Below the pieces are notes generated by a model. That model did no database searches, was not told where the DNA came from, and saw nothing but the letters and a program-made list of their open reading frames with translations. A program made the position numbers and the translations under genes. Shown in pieces: positions 7,535 to 15,791 of a DNA stretch of 34,296 bases. Every line of letters begins with the position of its first letter. The stretch's first letter is position 1. Source of the stretch: Streptacidiphilus anmyonensis (GTDB lineage: Bacteria; Actinomycetota; Actinomycetes; Streptomycetales; Streptomycetaceae); the NCBI RefSeq assembly GCF_000787855.1, contig NZ_BBPQ01000003.1:169914-204209 (forward strand), written 5' to 3'.

Positions 7535-8002
7535 ATGACGCAAGCCATGCCCTCGATCGCCGAACTGCTGCCCGCCACCGTGCCGATGGTCCGGACCCTC
7601 AACCTCGCCTTCGACGAGTGCACCGCCGACCGCGCGGTCCTGCGGATGCCCGACCAGCCCGCGTTCCACAACCACGTCGGCGGCCCGCACGCGGGCGCGA
7701 TGTTCACCCTGGCCGAGTCCGCGAGCGGCGCCGTCGTCCTCGCCGCCTTCGGCGACCAGCTCTCGCGTGCCGTCCCCCTCGCCGTCGACGCCCGCATCGC
7801 CTACAAGAAGCTGGCCATGGGCGAGGTGACCGCCACCGCGGAACTCGGCCGCCCGGCCGCCGACGTCGTCGCCGAGCTCGACGCCGGCCAGCGCCCTGAG
7901 TTCCCCGTCGAGGTGACGATCCGTCGCCCGGACGGCGAGGTCACCGGCGAGATGACCATCACCTGGACGCTGAAGCCCAACCGGGTCCCCGAGCAGGGCT
8001 GA
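7535..8002 (+). CDS. Hotdog-fold protein, PaaI/DUF4442-type thioesterase
   Basis: A 155-residue protein with the hotdog signature FHNHVGGPHAGAMFTLAESASGAVVLAAFG, corresponding to the catalytic loop and central helix of PaaI-like acyl-CoA thioesterases. It continues with VDARIAYKKLAMGEVTATAEL and a C-terminal PVEVTIRRPDGEVTGEMTITWTLKP strand pair. It probably hydrolyses an acyl- or aryl-CoA thioester, but close DUF4442 relatives are uncharacterised. ATG 7535 is chosen because the TAATAT hexamer sits 7 bases before it; ATG 7517 would add six residues. Confidence 0.85.
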   Translation: MTQAMPSIAELLPATVPMVRTLNLAFDECTADRAVLRMPDQPAFHNHVGGPHAGAMFTLAESASGAVVLAAFGDQLSRAVPLAVDARIAYKKLAMGEVTATAELGRPAADVVAELDAGQRPEFPVEVTIRRPDGEVTGEMTITWTLKPNRVPEQG

Positions 8003-8107
8003 CGTCACGACGCGCGGCAGCGCCGGGGCCCGGTCGACGGCTCGGCGTCGCCGCGCGGCGGGGCGCTCACCGGTTCGGCCGCTCAGGCGACAAATCGGGC
8101 AGGGCGC

Positions 8108-8113
8108 TAAAAT
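8108..8113 (+). promoter_or_regulatory. -10 element of a probable leaderless operon transcript
   Basis: TAAAAT at 8108-8113, then 7 bases (CCGAACC), then ATG 8121. It is a near-consensus -10 placed so that transcription would start at or next to the A of the ATG. No Shine-Dalgarno is present. This would drive the FHA-ABC/kinase operon. Confidence 0.65.
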
Positions 8114-8120
8114 CCGAACC

Positions 8121-10505
8121 ATGGCAGAGCGCTCGGCAGCTCCGCAGCTTCTGCTGGAGATCGACGGCGAAGCGCAGCTCATCAGCCCGGACCACAGCTA
8201 CCGTCTCGGGCGGGATCCGGACAGCGACGTGGTGCTCGCCGATCCGCGGGTCTCCTGGCACCATGCCGTGCTGCACACCGCACCCGACGGCCACTGGATG
8301 CTCGACGACGAGGGCAGTACCAACGGCACCTATGTCGACGGTCACCGCGTCCGGCATCTCGACGTGCGCCCCGGGACGGTGCTGCACTTCGGCGACGCGG
8401 TGGACGGAGCGTACGCCAAGGTCGCGGCGGTGCCCCCGCCGACGACGGTGAACCGGCGGCCCTCCGCGCTCACCGTGCTCACCGGCTCCTACCGGCAGCC
8501 CACCCGGATCGCGCCGCTGCCGCAGCGGGTGCTGCGGATCGGACGCGCGGGCGACAACGACCTGGTCGTGGACGACCTCGTGGTCTCCCGGTACCACGCC
8601 CAACTGCTCGCCGACCCGCTCGCCGGCACCTACGAGATCGTCGACCTGGGCAGCCACAACGGCACCTTCGTCAACGGGCAGCCGGTCGGCCGCGCGCCGG
8701 TCGGGCCGACCGACCTGATCGGGATCGGCCACTCGCTGTTCTGCCTCGTCGGCGACCAGCTTCAGGAGTACGTCGACACCGGCGCCGTCGGCCTGGACGT
8801 CACCGACCTCACCGTCCGCGTCGGCGCCGGCAGGGACGGGCGGACGCTGCTGGACGGCGTCACCTTCCCCGTCGCCGAGAAGTGCCTGCTGGCCGTCGCC
8901 GGGCCCAGCGGCGCGGGCAAGTCGACGCTGCTGAACGCCCTCACCGGGCTGCGCCCGGCGGAGGAGGGCAGCGTCCGCTACGACGGCCGCGACCTCTACC
9001 GCGACTACGCGGAGCTGCGGCAGCGCATCGGCCTGGTGCCGCAGGACGACATCCTGCACACCCAGTTGACCGTCCGCCGCGCCCTCGGCTACGCCGCCGA
9101 GCTGCGCTTCCCCGGCGACACCAGCAAGGGCGAGCGACGCGCCCGGGTCACCGAGGTGATCTCCGGACTCGGCCTGGAGCAGCGCGCCGACCAGGTCATC
9201 TCCTCCCTCTCCGGCGGCCAGCGCAAGCGCGTCTCGGTGGCCCTGGAGCTGCTGACCAAGCCGTCGCTGCTCTTCCTCGACGAGCCGACCTCCGGGCTCG
9301 ACCCCGGCATGGACCGCTCGGTGATGCACATGCTGCGTCGCCTCGCCGACGACGGCCGGACCGTCGTCGTGGTCACCCACAGCGTGCTCAGCCTCGACGT
9401 GTGCGACCGGCTGCTGCTGCTGGCCCCCGGCGGCCGGATCGCCTTCTACGGGCCGCCCGACGAGGCGCTGCCCTTCTTCGGCTTCCCGGCCTGGCCGGAC
9501 GCCTTCGAGGCGTTCGAGGAGGACCGCTCCCGGGACTGGGCGGGGGAGTACCGCGGCTCGGCGCCGCACAGCCGCTACATCACGCAGGCCATGTCCCGTC
9601 CCGCCCTCGCGAGCGCCGCGATCGCCGCGACCGGGGCGACGGGCACGGCGGCCGGCCCCGAGGCCGAGCTCGCGCCGCCGCCTCCGCCCGCGCAGAGTTG
9701 GGGTTCCCAACTGGGCACGCTCATCCGCCGTTACAGCGCCGCGCTGGCCGCCGACCGGACCTTCCTGATCATCATGATCGCGCTGCCCTTCGTCATGGGC
9801 GCCATGGCCCACGCGCTGGCGGGCAGCAAGCTCGACCAGAACAGCGCCCTCAACGCGCTGCTGATCCTCTGCGTCGGCGGCGTGCTGACCGGCGCCGCCA
9901 ACTCGGTGCGCGAGCTGGTGAAGGAACGGACGATCTACCAGCGCGAAAGAGCCGTCGGCCTGTCTCGTTCGGCCTACCTGTGCTCGAAGATCGTGGTGCT
10001 GGGGACGGTGACCGTGGTGCAGGCGGTGGTGCTCACCCTGGTCGGCCTCTTCGGCGTCCGGCTGCGCCCGCACGGCGGGGGCGGGGTGCTGATGCCGCCG
10101 CTGCTGGAGATCACGATCACGGTCGCGCTGCTCTCCTTCACCGCCATGATGCTGGGCCTGGTGATCTCCGCGCTGGTGCGCAAGGAGGAGGTCACCATGC
10201 CGCTGCTGGTGCTCGTCGCGATCGTCCAGGTGGTCTTCTGCGGCGCGCTGCTGAAGCTGAACGGCGTCCCGGTGCTCAACCAGCTCTCGTGGCTGGTCCC
10301 CTCGCGCTGGGCGCTCGGGGCCATGGCCGGCACGATCGACCTGCACAGCGTCGTGCCCAGCACGCTGACCGGCGATCCGCTGTTCCGGCACCGCACCGGC
10401 ACCTGGCTGCTGGACATCGGCATGCTGCTGGTCCTCTCCGCGGTGTTCGCCTTCGTCGTCGCCCGGCTGCTGCGCCGCCACGAGCCCGTGGTGATGCGGG
10501 GTTAG
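8121..10505 (+). CDS. Double-FHA ABC transporter (ATPase fused to membrane domain)
   Basis: A 794-residue fusion. FHA domain 1 spans about residues 25-100 (LGRD 29-32, SWHH 45-48, GSTNGT 65-70) and FHA domain 2 about 120-215 (IGRA 140-143, SRYH 156-159, GSHNGT 177-182). The ABC ATPase domain follows: Walker A GPSGAGKST 261-269, signature LSGGQ 363-367, Walker B LLFLDE 383-388, H-loop His420. The C-terminal ~250 residues form an ABC2-type membrane domain with about six segments. The order matches Mycobacterium tuberculosis Rv1747, an ABCG-like exporter whose FHA domains bind phosphothreonine made by the kinase PknF. A kinase gene lies two genes downstream in the same operon, so phospho-control is very likely. 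Substrate is unknown; a cell-envelope component is a reasonable guess. Confidence 0.93.
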   Translation: MAERSAAPQLLLEIDGEAQLISPDHSYRLGRDPDSDVVLADPRVSWHHAVLHTAPDGHWMLDDEGSTNGTYVDGHRVRHLDVRPGTVLHFGDAVDGAYAKVAAVPPPTTVNRRPSALTVLTGSYRQPTRIAPLPQRVLRIGRAGDNDLVVDDLVVSRYHAQLLADPLAGTYEIVDLGSHNGTFVNGQPVGRAPVGPTDLIGIGHSLFCLVGDQLQEYVDTGAVGLDVTDLTVRVGAGRDGRTLLDGVTFPVAEKCLLAVAGPSGAGKSTLLNALTGLRPAEEGSVRYDGRDLYRDYAELRQRIGLVPQDDILHTQLTVRRALGYAAELRFPGDTSKGERRARVTEVISGLGLEQRADQVISSLSGGQRKRVSVALELLTKPSLLFLDEPTSGLDPGMDRSVMHMLRRLADDGRTVVVVTHSVLSLDVCDRLLLLAPGGRIAFYGPPDEALPFFGFPAWPDAFEAFEEDRSRDWAGEYRGSAPHSRYITQAMSRPALASAAIAATGATGTAAGPEAELAPPPPPAQSWGSQLGTLIRRYSAALAADRTFLIIMIALPFVMGAMAHALAGSKLDQNSALNALLILCVGGVLTGAANSVRELVKERTIYQRERAVGLSRSAYLCSKIVVLGTVTVVQAVVLTLVGLFGVRLRPHGGGGVLMPPLLEITITVALLSFTAMMLGLVISALVRKEEVTMPLLVLVAIVQVVFCGALLKLNGVPVLNQLSWLVPSRWALGAMAGTIDLHSVVPSTLTGDPLFRHRTGTWLLDIGMLLVLSAVFAFVVARLLRRHEPVVMRG

Positions 10506-10515
10506 GGAGGGGCCC

Positions 10516-11187
10516 ATGGAGCCCGTGGAGGTACCGGCCGACTTCCGGCCGACCCACGTCGCGCCGACGGACGGTCTGGCGACCTGGGCGCATCCCGACT
10601 TCTCGGAGCCGAGCGCCCGGCTCGACCCGCTGCTGCCGGTCCGGGTCGCCGACGTCCGCGGGGACTGGGCCCGCGTCGTCTGCTCCAACGGCTGGACCGC
10701 CTGGGCCGACGGACGGATGCTGGTCCCCCTGCCGCAGCGCCCGCCGTCGGCGGGCCGGCAGCCGCTGAGCTTCGCGGCCGACCCGCGACCGCTGCTCCAG
10801 CGGCTGGAGCACGCGCTCACCCAGTACCGCGAGGCGGCCGAGGACCTCGCCGACGGCACCATCGACCTGGAGACCTTCCGGCACCTCACCCACGGCCTGC
10901 GGCTGGGCGCGGTGCTGGACGGCGAGGCGGGCTGGCTGCTCGACCTCGACGAGGGCCGCTGGTACTACTGCGACGGCCTGCGGCTGCGCACGCTGGCCAC
11001 CACCGACCCGCCGTCGGCCTCGGGCGCGCGGTCCGCCTCCGACCCGGCGTCGCCGTCAGAGCCGCGGTCCGGTTCGGACCCCCGATCGGCCTCGGAGACG
11101 CGGTCCGACGTCGACCCGCCGTCCGCTCCGCTGACGGAGGCGTCCTCCGAACGCGCGGCTGAACCGCCGCGGCGAGGCACGGTCTGA
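10516..11187 (+). CDS. SH3-like domain protein of the FHA-ABC/kinase operon
   Basis: A 223-residue soluble protein I do not recognise by name. Residues ~12-72 (THVAPTDGLATWAHPD, LLPVRVADVRGDWARVVCSNGWTAWADGRMLV) read as a bacterial SH3-like beta barrel. A helical middle follows (LLQRLEHALTQYREAAEDLADGTIDLETFRHLTHGLRLGAVL), then a WLLDLDEGRWYYCDGLRLR strand segment. The last ~55 residues are a low-complexity Ser/Asp/Pro tail with repeated SASD/SGSD units, which could accept phosphate. It starts 10 bases after the transporter, and its TGA overlaps the kinase ATG (TGATG), so it probably serves the same complex as adaptor or kinase substrate. Confidence 0.8.
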   Translation: MEPVEVPADFRPTHVAPTDGLATWAHPDFSEPSARLDPLLPVRVADVRGDWARVVCSNGWTAWADGRMLVPLPQRPPSAGRQPLSFAADPRPLLQRLEHALTQYREAAEDLADGTIDLETFRHLTHGLRLGAVLDGEAGWLLDLDEGRWYYCDGLRLRTLATTDPPSASGARSASDPASPSEPRSGSDPRSASETRSDVDPPSAPLTEASSERAAEPPRRGTV

Positions 11188-12299
11188 TGTCGACCGCCCC
11201 GGACCGTCCCATCCCTCCCGGTACCCCGTCGGGCCTGACCGGTCGCCGCATCGCCGGCTACCTGCTGGAGAACGAGCTCGGACGCGGCGGCATGGCCGTC
11301 GTCTACCGGGCGCGCGACCTGCGCCTGGAACGCACCGTCGCGATCAAGCTGCTCGCGCCGCAACTCGCGCTCGACGACACCTTCCGACGCCGCTTCGAGC
11401 ACGAGTCGCGGGTGGCGGCCGCCATCGACCATCCGAACATCGTCCCCGTCTTCGAGGCCGGGGAGGCCGACGGGGTGCTGTACATCGCGATGCGCTACGT
11501 CCAGGGCCGCGACCTCGCCGCGCTGCTGGACCGCGTCCGGATGCTGCCGTCCGCGCAGGCGGTCCGGATCGCCACCCAGGTGGCCTCCGCGCTCGACGCC
11601 GCGCACGCCCACGAACTGGTCCACCGCGACGTCAAACCCGGCAACATCCTGCTCGCCGAGGGGACCGACCCCGACCACCCCGAGCACGTCTACCTCACCG
11701 ACTTCGGCCTGACCAAGAAGACGCTCTCGCTCAGCGGCTTCACCACGGTGGGACAGTTCGTCGGCACCCTCGACTACGTGGCGCCCGAGCAAATCAGCGG
11801 TAAGCCGGTGGACGGGCGCTGCGACGTCTACAGCCTGGCCTGCGTCGCGTTCGAGATGCTCACCGGCGCTCCGCCGTTCCGCCGCGAGGACGACCTGGCG
11901 CTGCTCTGGGCGCACCAGTACGACACCCCGCCGCTGGCCAGCGAGCTGCGCCCGCAGCTGCCGGAGGCTGTCGACGCGGTGCTGGCCCGCGCGCTGGCCA
12001 AGACCCCCGGGGAGCGCTTCGACAGCTGCCTGGAGTTCGTCGCCGCCCTGCGCGTGGCCTCCACGGGTGCCACGGTGGGGCCCGCCCCGGAAGGGCACGC
12101 GCCCACGCAGGTGGTCACCGCGCCGCGCCGCCACGGATCGGGCATCGCTGAGCGGGCGGACGAGCGGTCGGACGAGCGGACCGGGGAACGGACCGGCGAG
12201 CGGACCGGCGAGCCGCGCGGCCGGCGGAGCGACGAGCGGACGGGTCCGCCGCCCTCCCCGCCGACCTGGGCCCGGCCGGTCTACGCGCCGGACGACTGA
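11187..12299 (+). CDS. Ser/Thr protein kinase (Hanks-type), no membrane anchor
   Basis: A 370-residue kinase. Subdomains are intact: glycine loop LGRGGMAVVY 31-40, catalytic Lys54 in VAIKLL, HRDVKPGN 146-153 with Asp148, DFG 172-174, activation segment with Thr residues (SGFTTVGQFVGTLDYVAPEQ). The kinase domain ends near residue 285. The rest is a Pro/Arg-rich tail with tandem RTGE units (about 330-350) and no transmembrane segment or PASTA domain, so it is probably cytosolic. The start overlaps the upstream stop (TGATG), indicating translational coupling. Likely substrates are the FHA-ABC transporter and the SH3-like protein encoded just upstream. Confidence 0.93.
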   Translation: MSTAPDRPIPPGTPSGLTGRRIAGYLLENELGRGGMAVVYRARDLRLERTVAIKLLAPQLALDDTFRRRFEHESRVAAAIDHPNIVPVFEAGEADGVLYIAMRYVQGRDLAALLDRVRMLPSAQAVRIATQVASALDAAHAHELVHRDVKPGNILLAEGTDPDHPEHVYLTDFGLTKKTLSLSGFTTVGQFVGTLDYVAPEQISGKPVDGRCDVYSLACVAFEMLTGAPPFRREDDLALLWAHQYDTPPLASELRPQLPEAVDAVLARALAKTPGERFDSCLEFVAALRVASTGATVGPAPEGHAPTQVVTAPRRHGSGIAERADERSDERTGERTGERTGEPRGRRSDERTGPPPSPPTWARPVYAPDD

Positions 12300-12319
12300 C
12301 CACCTCCTGAACTGGCTGT

Positions 12320-12366
12320 TTGACGAACCGTCGGGCTTCCATCACTATTCCACTAACAGATTAGTG
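12320..12366 (+). promoter_or_regulatory. Promoter and overlapping GntR operator
   Basis: TTGACG (12320-12325), a 17-base spacer and CACTAT (12343-12348) form a plausible promoter. Just downstream is the perfect inverted repeat CACTAA (12351-12356), CAGA, TTAGTG (12361-12366), with an extra CACTA half-site at 12343-12347 inside the -10. This is the layout expected for autorepression by the GntR protein encoded 17 bases further on. Confidence 0.65.
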
Positions 12367-12382
12367 AAAGGGTGGTGCCGAG

Positions 12383-12814
12383 GTGATCGAGTACCGGATC
12401 GACCGGCGCTCCGGCGTCGCCACCTACCAGCAGATCGTCCAGCAGACCAAGCAGGCGCTGCGGCTCGGCCTCCTGCAGCCGGGAGACAAGCTCCCGACCG
12501 CGCGCGAGGTCGTCGAGGCCACCGCCATCAACCCGAACACCGTCCTCAAGGCCTACCGGGAGCTGGAGCGCGAGGGGCTGGTCGAGCCGCGACCGGGCCT
12601 CGGCACCTTCGTGCAGCGTTCGCTCGGCAACGCCGACGCGGCGGGCGACGCGGCGCTGCGGGCCGAGCTCGCCGCCTGGGTGGACCGGGCCTTCGCCGTG
12701 GGCCTGGACCGCGAGGACGTGACGGCGTTGACGACCGCCGTCCTGGACGCACGCGAACAACGGACGTCCGCCCCGGCCGACCAGGCCGGCGGCGGCAGGG
12801 AGGGGGCACGTTGA
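12383..12814 (+). CDS. GntR-family regulator, YtrA type
   Basis: A 143-residue repressor. The N-terminal winged helix (TYQQIVQQTKQALRLGLLQPGDKLPTAREVVEATAINPNTVLKAYRELEREGLVEPRPGLGTFV) is typical of GntR, and the short ~65-residue C-terminus places it in the YtrA subfamily, which normally controls an adjacent ABC transporter. It starts at GTG 12383. Its TGA overlaps the TTG start of the ABC ATPase (TTGA), so the two are coupled. It very probably binds the palindrome at 12351-12366. The inducer is unknown; YtrA-type systems often answer cell-envelope stress. Confidence 0.93.
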   Translation: MIEYRIDRRSGVATYQQIVQQTKQALRLGLLQPGDKLPTAREVVEATAINPNTVLKAYRELEREGLVEPRPGLGTFVQRSLGNADAAGDAALRAELAAWVDRAFAVGLDREDVTALTTAVLDAREQRTSAPADQAGGGREGAR

Positions 12815-13743
12815 ACGGGGAAGCACGCGTGGGGGACGAGGGGACGACGCCGGAGGCGGCGTTCGCCGCGAACGGGCTCGGCAGGCGCTACCGGCGCCGA
12901 TGGGCGCTGCGCGACTGCGCCTTCGCGATACCGGCGGGGGCGGTCTGCGGTCTGGTCGGCCCGAACGGCTCCGGCAAGAGCACCCTGCTCACGCTCGGCG
13001 CGGGCCTGCGGCAGCCGACGGCCGGTGAGGTGCGCGTGCACGGCCTGCGGCCCGGCCTGGACCCGGAACTGCGCGAGCGGATCGGCTTCGTCGCCCAGGA
13101 CAAGCCGCTCTACCCGCGCCTGACCGTCGCCGAGACCCTGCGGTTCGGCCGGGAGCTGAACCCGCGCTGGGACCAGGAACTCGCCCTCCAGGTCGTACAG
13201 CAGGGACGGCTCCCGCTCACCACACGCGTCGGCGAGCTCTCCGGCGGCCAGCGCACCCGCGTCGCGCTCGCGCTGGCCCTCGGCAAGCGGCCGGACGTGC
13301 TGCTGCTCGACGAGCCGATGTCCGACCTGGACCCGCTCTCCCGCCACCAGCTCATGGGCACCCTGATGGGCCAGGCCGCCGAGCACGGCACGACCGTGGT
13401 GATCTCCACGCACATCCTCAGCGAGCTCGACGGCGTGATCGACCACCTGCTCCTCGTCGACGGCGGGCAGGTGCGGCTGGCGGGCCCTGTCGAGGAGATC
13501 CTGGGCGCGCACCTCCTGCTGGACGGCGCGGAGGGCCTCCCGCTCGAACCGCACACGGTGCTGGAGGTCCGCCACACCGGCCGTGGCGTCTCCGCGCTCG
13601 TCCGACCGGACGGGCCCGTCGCGGAGGGCTGGCGGGCCGAGTCGCCCGATCTGGAGCAGTTGCTCCTCGCCTACCTGCGCTCGCCGGAGGCCGCCCCGCT
13701 CAACACCACCGTCCCCTCGACCCCGCTGGAGGTCGCCGCGTGA
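12811..13743 (+). CDS. ABC transporter ATP-binding protein
   Basis: A 310-residue ATPase. Walker A is GPNGSGKST, then Q-loop GFVAQDKPLY, signature LSGGQRTRV, Walker B DVLLLDEPMSDLDP and switch His in VVISTHILSE. The C-terminal ~90 residues are a variable extension. The start is TTG 12811, overlapping the GntR stop as TTGA, with GGGAGGGGG before it; GTG 12829 is an alternative. It ends in a GTGA overlap with the permease gene, so GntR, ATPase and permease form one tightly coupled operon. This is the energising subunit of a YtrB-like exporter or antibiotic-stress transporter. Confidence 0.92.
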   Translation: MNGEARVGDEGTTPEAAFAANGLGRRYRRRWALRDCAFAIPAGAVCGLVGPNGSGKSTLLTLGAGLRQPTAGEVRVHGLRPGLDPELRERIGFVAQDKPLYPRLTVAETLRFGRELNPRWDQELALQVVQQGRLPLTTRVGELSGGQRTRVALALALGKRPDVLLLDEPMSDLDPLSRHQLMGTLMGQAAEHGTTVVISTHILSELDGVIDHLLLVDGGQVRLAGPVEEILGAHLLLDGAEGLPLEPHTVLEVRHTGRGVSALVRPDGPVAEGWRAESPDLEQLLLAYLRSPEAAPLNTTVPSTPLEVAA

Positions 13744-14732
13744 GCAGCGCCGTCCTTGCCACCCGCGAAACGTCCGCCGCCCCACGCAGCGGGCTCCGCC
13801 CGCGCGGCGTCACGTGGCTGACCTGGCGTCAGACGCGGGCCGCGCTGTTGGTCGTGACGCTCGGCTACGCCGCCGCGCTGGCCTACCTGCTGTACCAGCA
13901 CCACCAGTTCGACGTGACGACCGTGCGACTCCGGGGTCTGCACTGCAGCACCGACACGCGGGACCCCGTCAGCGTCATCACCGCGAACTGCAACCTGGCG
14001 GCGCTGGCCGTGATGCAGGCGGCCAGCGGCGTTCACCGGCTGGCGACCGTCGCCCTCGCCGCGCCTGGGCTGCTGGGCGCGGTTCTCGCCGCGCAGCCGC
14101 TCGCCGTGGACCTCGAGCGCGGCCGTCACCGACTGCTGTGGAGCCAGTCCGTCTCCCCACGCCGCTGGTTCACGCAGCGCATGTTGCTTCCGGCCGCGAT
14201 CCTGCTCGTGCTGAGCGCTGTGCTGTCCGTCGCGTTGCGCTGGGCCGTCCTCTGGACGCACCCCGCGCTGCCGATCGAGGACTGGAGTTTCGACAACGCC
14301 TCCGATGCCCTGGCGCCTGTCTATCCGCTGCTGACGCTGGCCGCCTTCGCCCTCGGTGCCGTCGTCGGCCTGCTGCTGCACCGGGTGATCGCGGCTCTCG
14401 GGATCACCCTGGCCCTCTACGGTGTTCTGCTCTACGGGATGGCGCAGGTGCGCCCCTACCTGGTCCCGCTGCACCGGAAGGTGGTCGGTCCAGGGGATCC
14501 CTGGCCGAGCGGCGACTGGGTGTACGACTCCGGCCCCGTGGTCCATGGCAAGGACTTCTCCTACAGCGCCTGCCCGGTCGCCACGGGCTGTGACAAGGAA
14601 CCCAGTTGGATCCTCTACCACCCGCTCTCCCAGTTCGGGCCGATGCTGTGGGTCGAGACGGGCATGCTCGCCGCGCTGACGGCCGGTCTGGTCGCCCTCG
14701 CGTACCGGCGGCTGCTCGCGCTCACCCGCTGA
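13740..14732 (+). CDS. ABC transporter permease
   Basis: A 330-residue membrane protein with about six hydrophobic segments, for example ALLVVTLGYAAALAYLLY, LATVALAAPGLLGAVLAAQPLA, LLPAAILLVLSAVLSVALRWAVLW and the C-terminal MLAALTAGLVALAYRRLLAL. It has the ABC2-type pattern: first segment after a basic WLTWRQTR motif, a long external loop with Cys residues, and LAVDLERGRHRLLWSQSVSPRRWFTQR between segments 2 and 3. The start is GTG 13740, overlapping the ATPase stop (GTGA). It is the membrane partner of the preceding ATPase. The substrate is not evident. Confidence 0.9.
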   Translation: MSSAVLATRETSAAPRSGLRPRGVTWLTWRQTRAALLVVTLGYAAALAYLLYQHHQFDVTTVRLRGLHCSTDTRDPVSVITANCNLAALAVMQAASGVHRLATVALAAPGLLGAVLAAQPLAVDLERGRHRLLWSQSVSPRRWFTQRMLLPAAILLVLSAVLSVALRWAVLWTHPALPIEDWSFDNASDALAPVYPLLTLAAFALGAVVGLLLHRVIAALGITLALYGVLLYGMAQVRPYLVPLHRKVVGPGDPWPSGDWVYDSGPVVHGKDFSYSACPVATGCDKEPSWILYHPLSQFGPMLWVETGMLAALTAGLVALAYRRLLALTR

Positions 14733-14840
14733 GCGTGAGCGGGGGGAGCAAGGGCGTCCGGCCCGGGGACGTCGGACCGGACGTCGCGTATATTGAACAG
14801 CGTCCAGATCTGTGAACGCGTAGGGATGAAGGAACGCCCG

Positions 14841-15623
14841 ATGGCGCAGCCGCCGAGCACCGCCGCAGCCGCCGGCGGCAACGTCAAGTCGGCCGTGCGG
14901 ACCGTCGAACTCCTGGAGTTCTTCGCCGGCCGACCCGGGCTGCACAGCCTGGCCGAGGTGCAGGAGGCGCTCGGCTATCCCAAGAGCAGCCTGTACATGC
15001 TGCTGCGCACCCTTGTCGAGCTCGGCTGGGTCGAGACGGACGTCACCGGCACCCGCTACGGCATCGGCATGCGGGCGCTGCTGGTCGGCACCGCCTACAT
15101 CGACGGCGACGAGGTGGTCGCGGCGACGCGTCCCGTCCTCGACCGCCTCGCCGACGAGACCACCGAGACCATCCACCTCGCGCGGCTCGACGGCACGGAC
15201 GTCGTCTACCTCGCCACCCGCGCCTCCCAGCACTACCTGCGCCCCTTCACCCGCGTCGGCCGTCGCCTGCCCGCGTACGCGACCTCGCTGGGCAAGGCGC
15301 TGTTGGCCACGCACACCGACGAGGAGCTGGAACAGCTCCTCCCGGAGCGGCTGGAGCCGTTGACCGAGCACACGCTGACGACGCGTGCGGCACTGCTGGA
15401 GGAGCTGCGCGCGATCCGGGAGCGCGGCTACGCCACGGACCGCGAGGAGAACACCGTCGGCCTGTGCTGCTTCGCCGTCGACATCCCCTACCGGACGCCC
15501 TCGCGCGACGCGGTCAGCTGCAGTGTCCCGGTGGCCCGGCTGACCCCGGGCCGGGAGCAGATGATCCGTGACGCGCTCCTCGCCGCCCGCGAGCGGCTCG
15601 CGCTGGCGACGCGCCACCTGTAG
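14841..15623 (+). CDS. IclR-family transcriptional regulator
   Basis: A 260-residue regulator. The N-terminal winged helix is VKSAVRTVELLEFFAGRPGLHSLAEVQEALGYPKSSLYMLLRTLVELGWVE; the C-terminal IclR effector domain includes RVGRRLPAYATSLGKALLA and RERGYATDREENTVGLCCFAVDIPY. ATG 14841 is used because GAAGGA sits about 6 bases before it; ATG 14826 is in frame but its TAGGG is too close. It faces the KdgD operon tail to tail. IclR proteins commonly control sugar-acid catabolism, so it is the likely regulator of the uronate genes. A GTGAACG motif in its own upstream region (14812-14818) recurs in the kdgD/udh divergent promoter. Confidence 0.92.
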   Translation: MAQPPSTAAAAGGNVKSAVRTVELLEFFAGRPGLHSLAEVQEALGYPKSSLYMLLRTLVELGWVETDVTGTRYGIGMRALLVGTAYIDGDEVVAATRPVLDRLADETTETIHLARLDGTDVVYLATRASQHYLRPFTRVGRRLPAYATSLGKALLATHTDEELEQLLPERLEPLTEHTLTTRAALLEELRAIRERGYATDREENTVGLCCFAVDIPYRTPSRDAVSCSVPVARLTPGREQMIRDALLAARERLALATRHL

Positions 15624-15663
15624 CCCGCGCGCGGCTTCCCCGGTCGGGCCCGCGAGTTGCGCC

Positions 15664-15695
15664 GCTCCGGCACGTCCTCGGACTCCGGCCGGAGC
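15664..15695. terminator. Terminator-like hairpin between convergent genes
   Basis: GCTCCGG (15664-15670) can pair with CCGGAGC (15689-15695), and a perfect 12-bp palindrome CTCCGGCCGGAG lies at 15683-15694. It sits in the 168-base gap between the IclR gene and the leftward operon. There is no T-run. Confidence 0.4.
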
Positions 15696-15791
15696 GTGCG
15701 GCCGGTGCGGGCCCGGTCCCGCGCGATCCGGACGAGGCAGGCGACCCGGACGGCGTGCGTCGCCCTGGCGCGACGGGGATGCCGCCACGCC

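Noticed and set aside
6932-7538. Arg/Ala-rich open frames across the tandem repeat
   Set aside because: The 50-base period shifts frame each copy, composition is not protein-like, and no start with a ribosome site is seen.
8067-10889. 940-residue frame opposite the FHA-ABC gene
   Set aside because: It is antisense to a gene with every expected motif; its own translation shows no domain.
12175-12212. Coding repeat as a separate element at the kinase C-terminus
   Set aside because: The 12-base units encode in-frame RTGE repeats and are simply part of the kinase tail.
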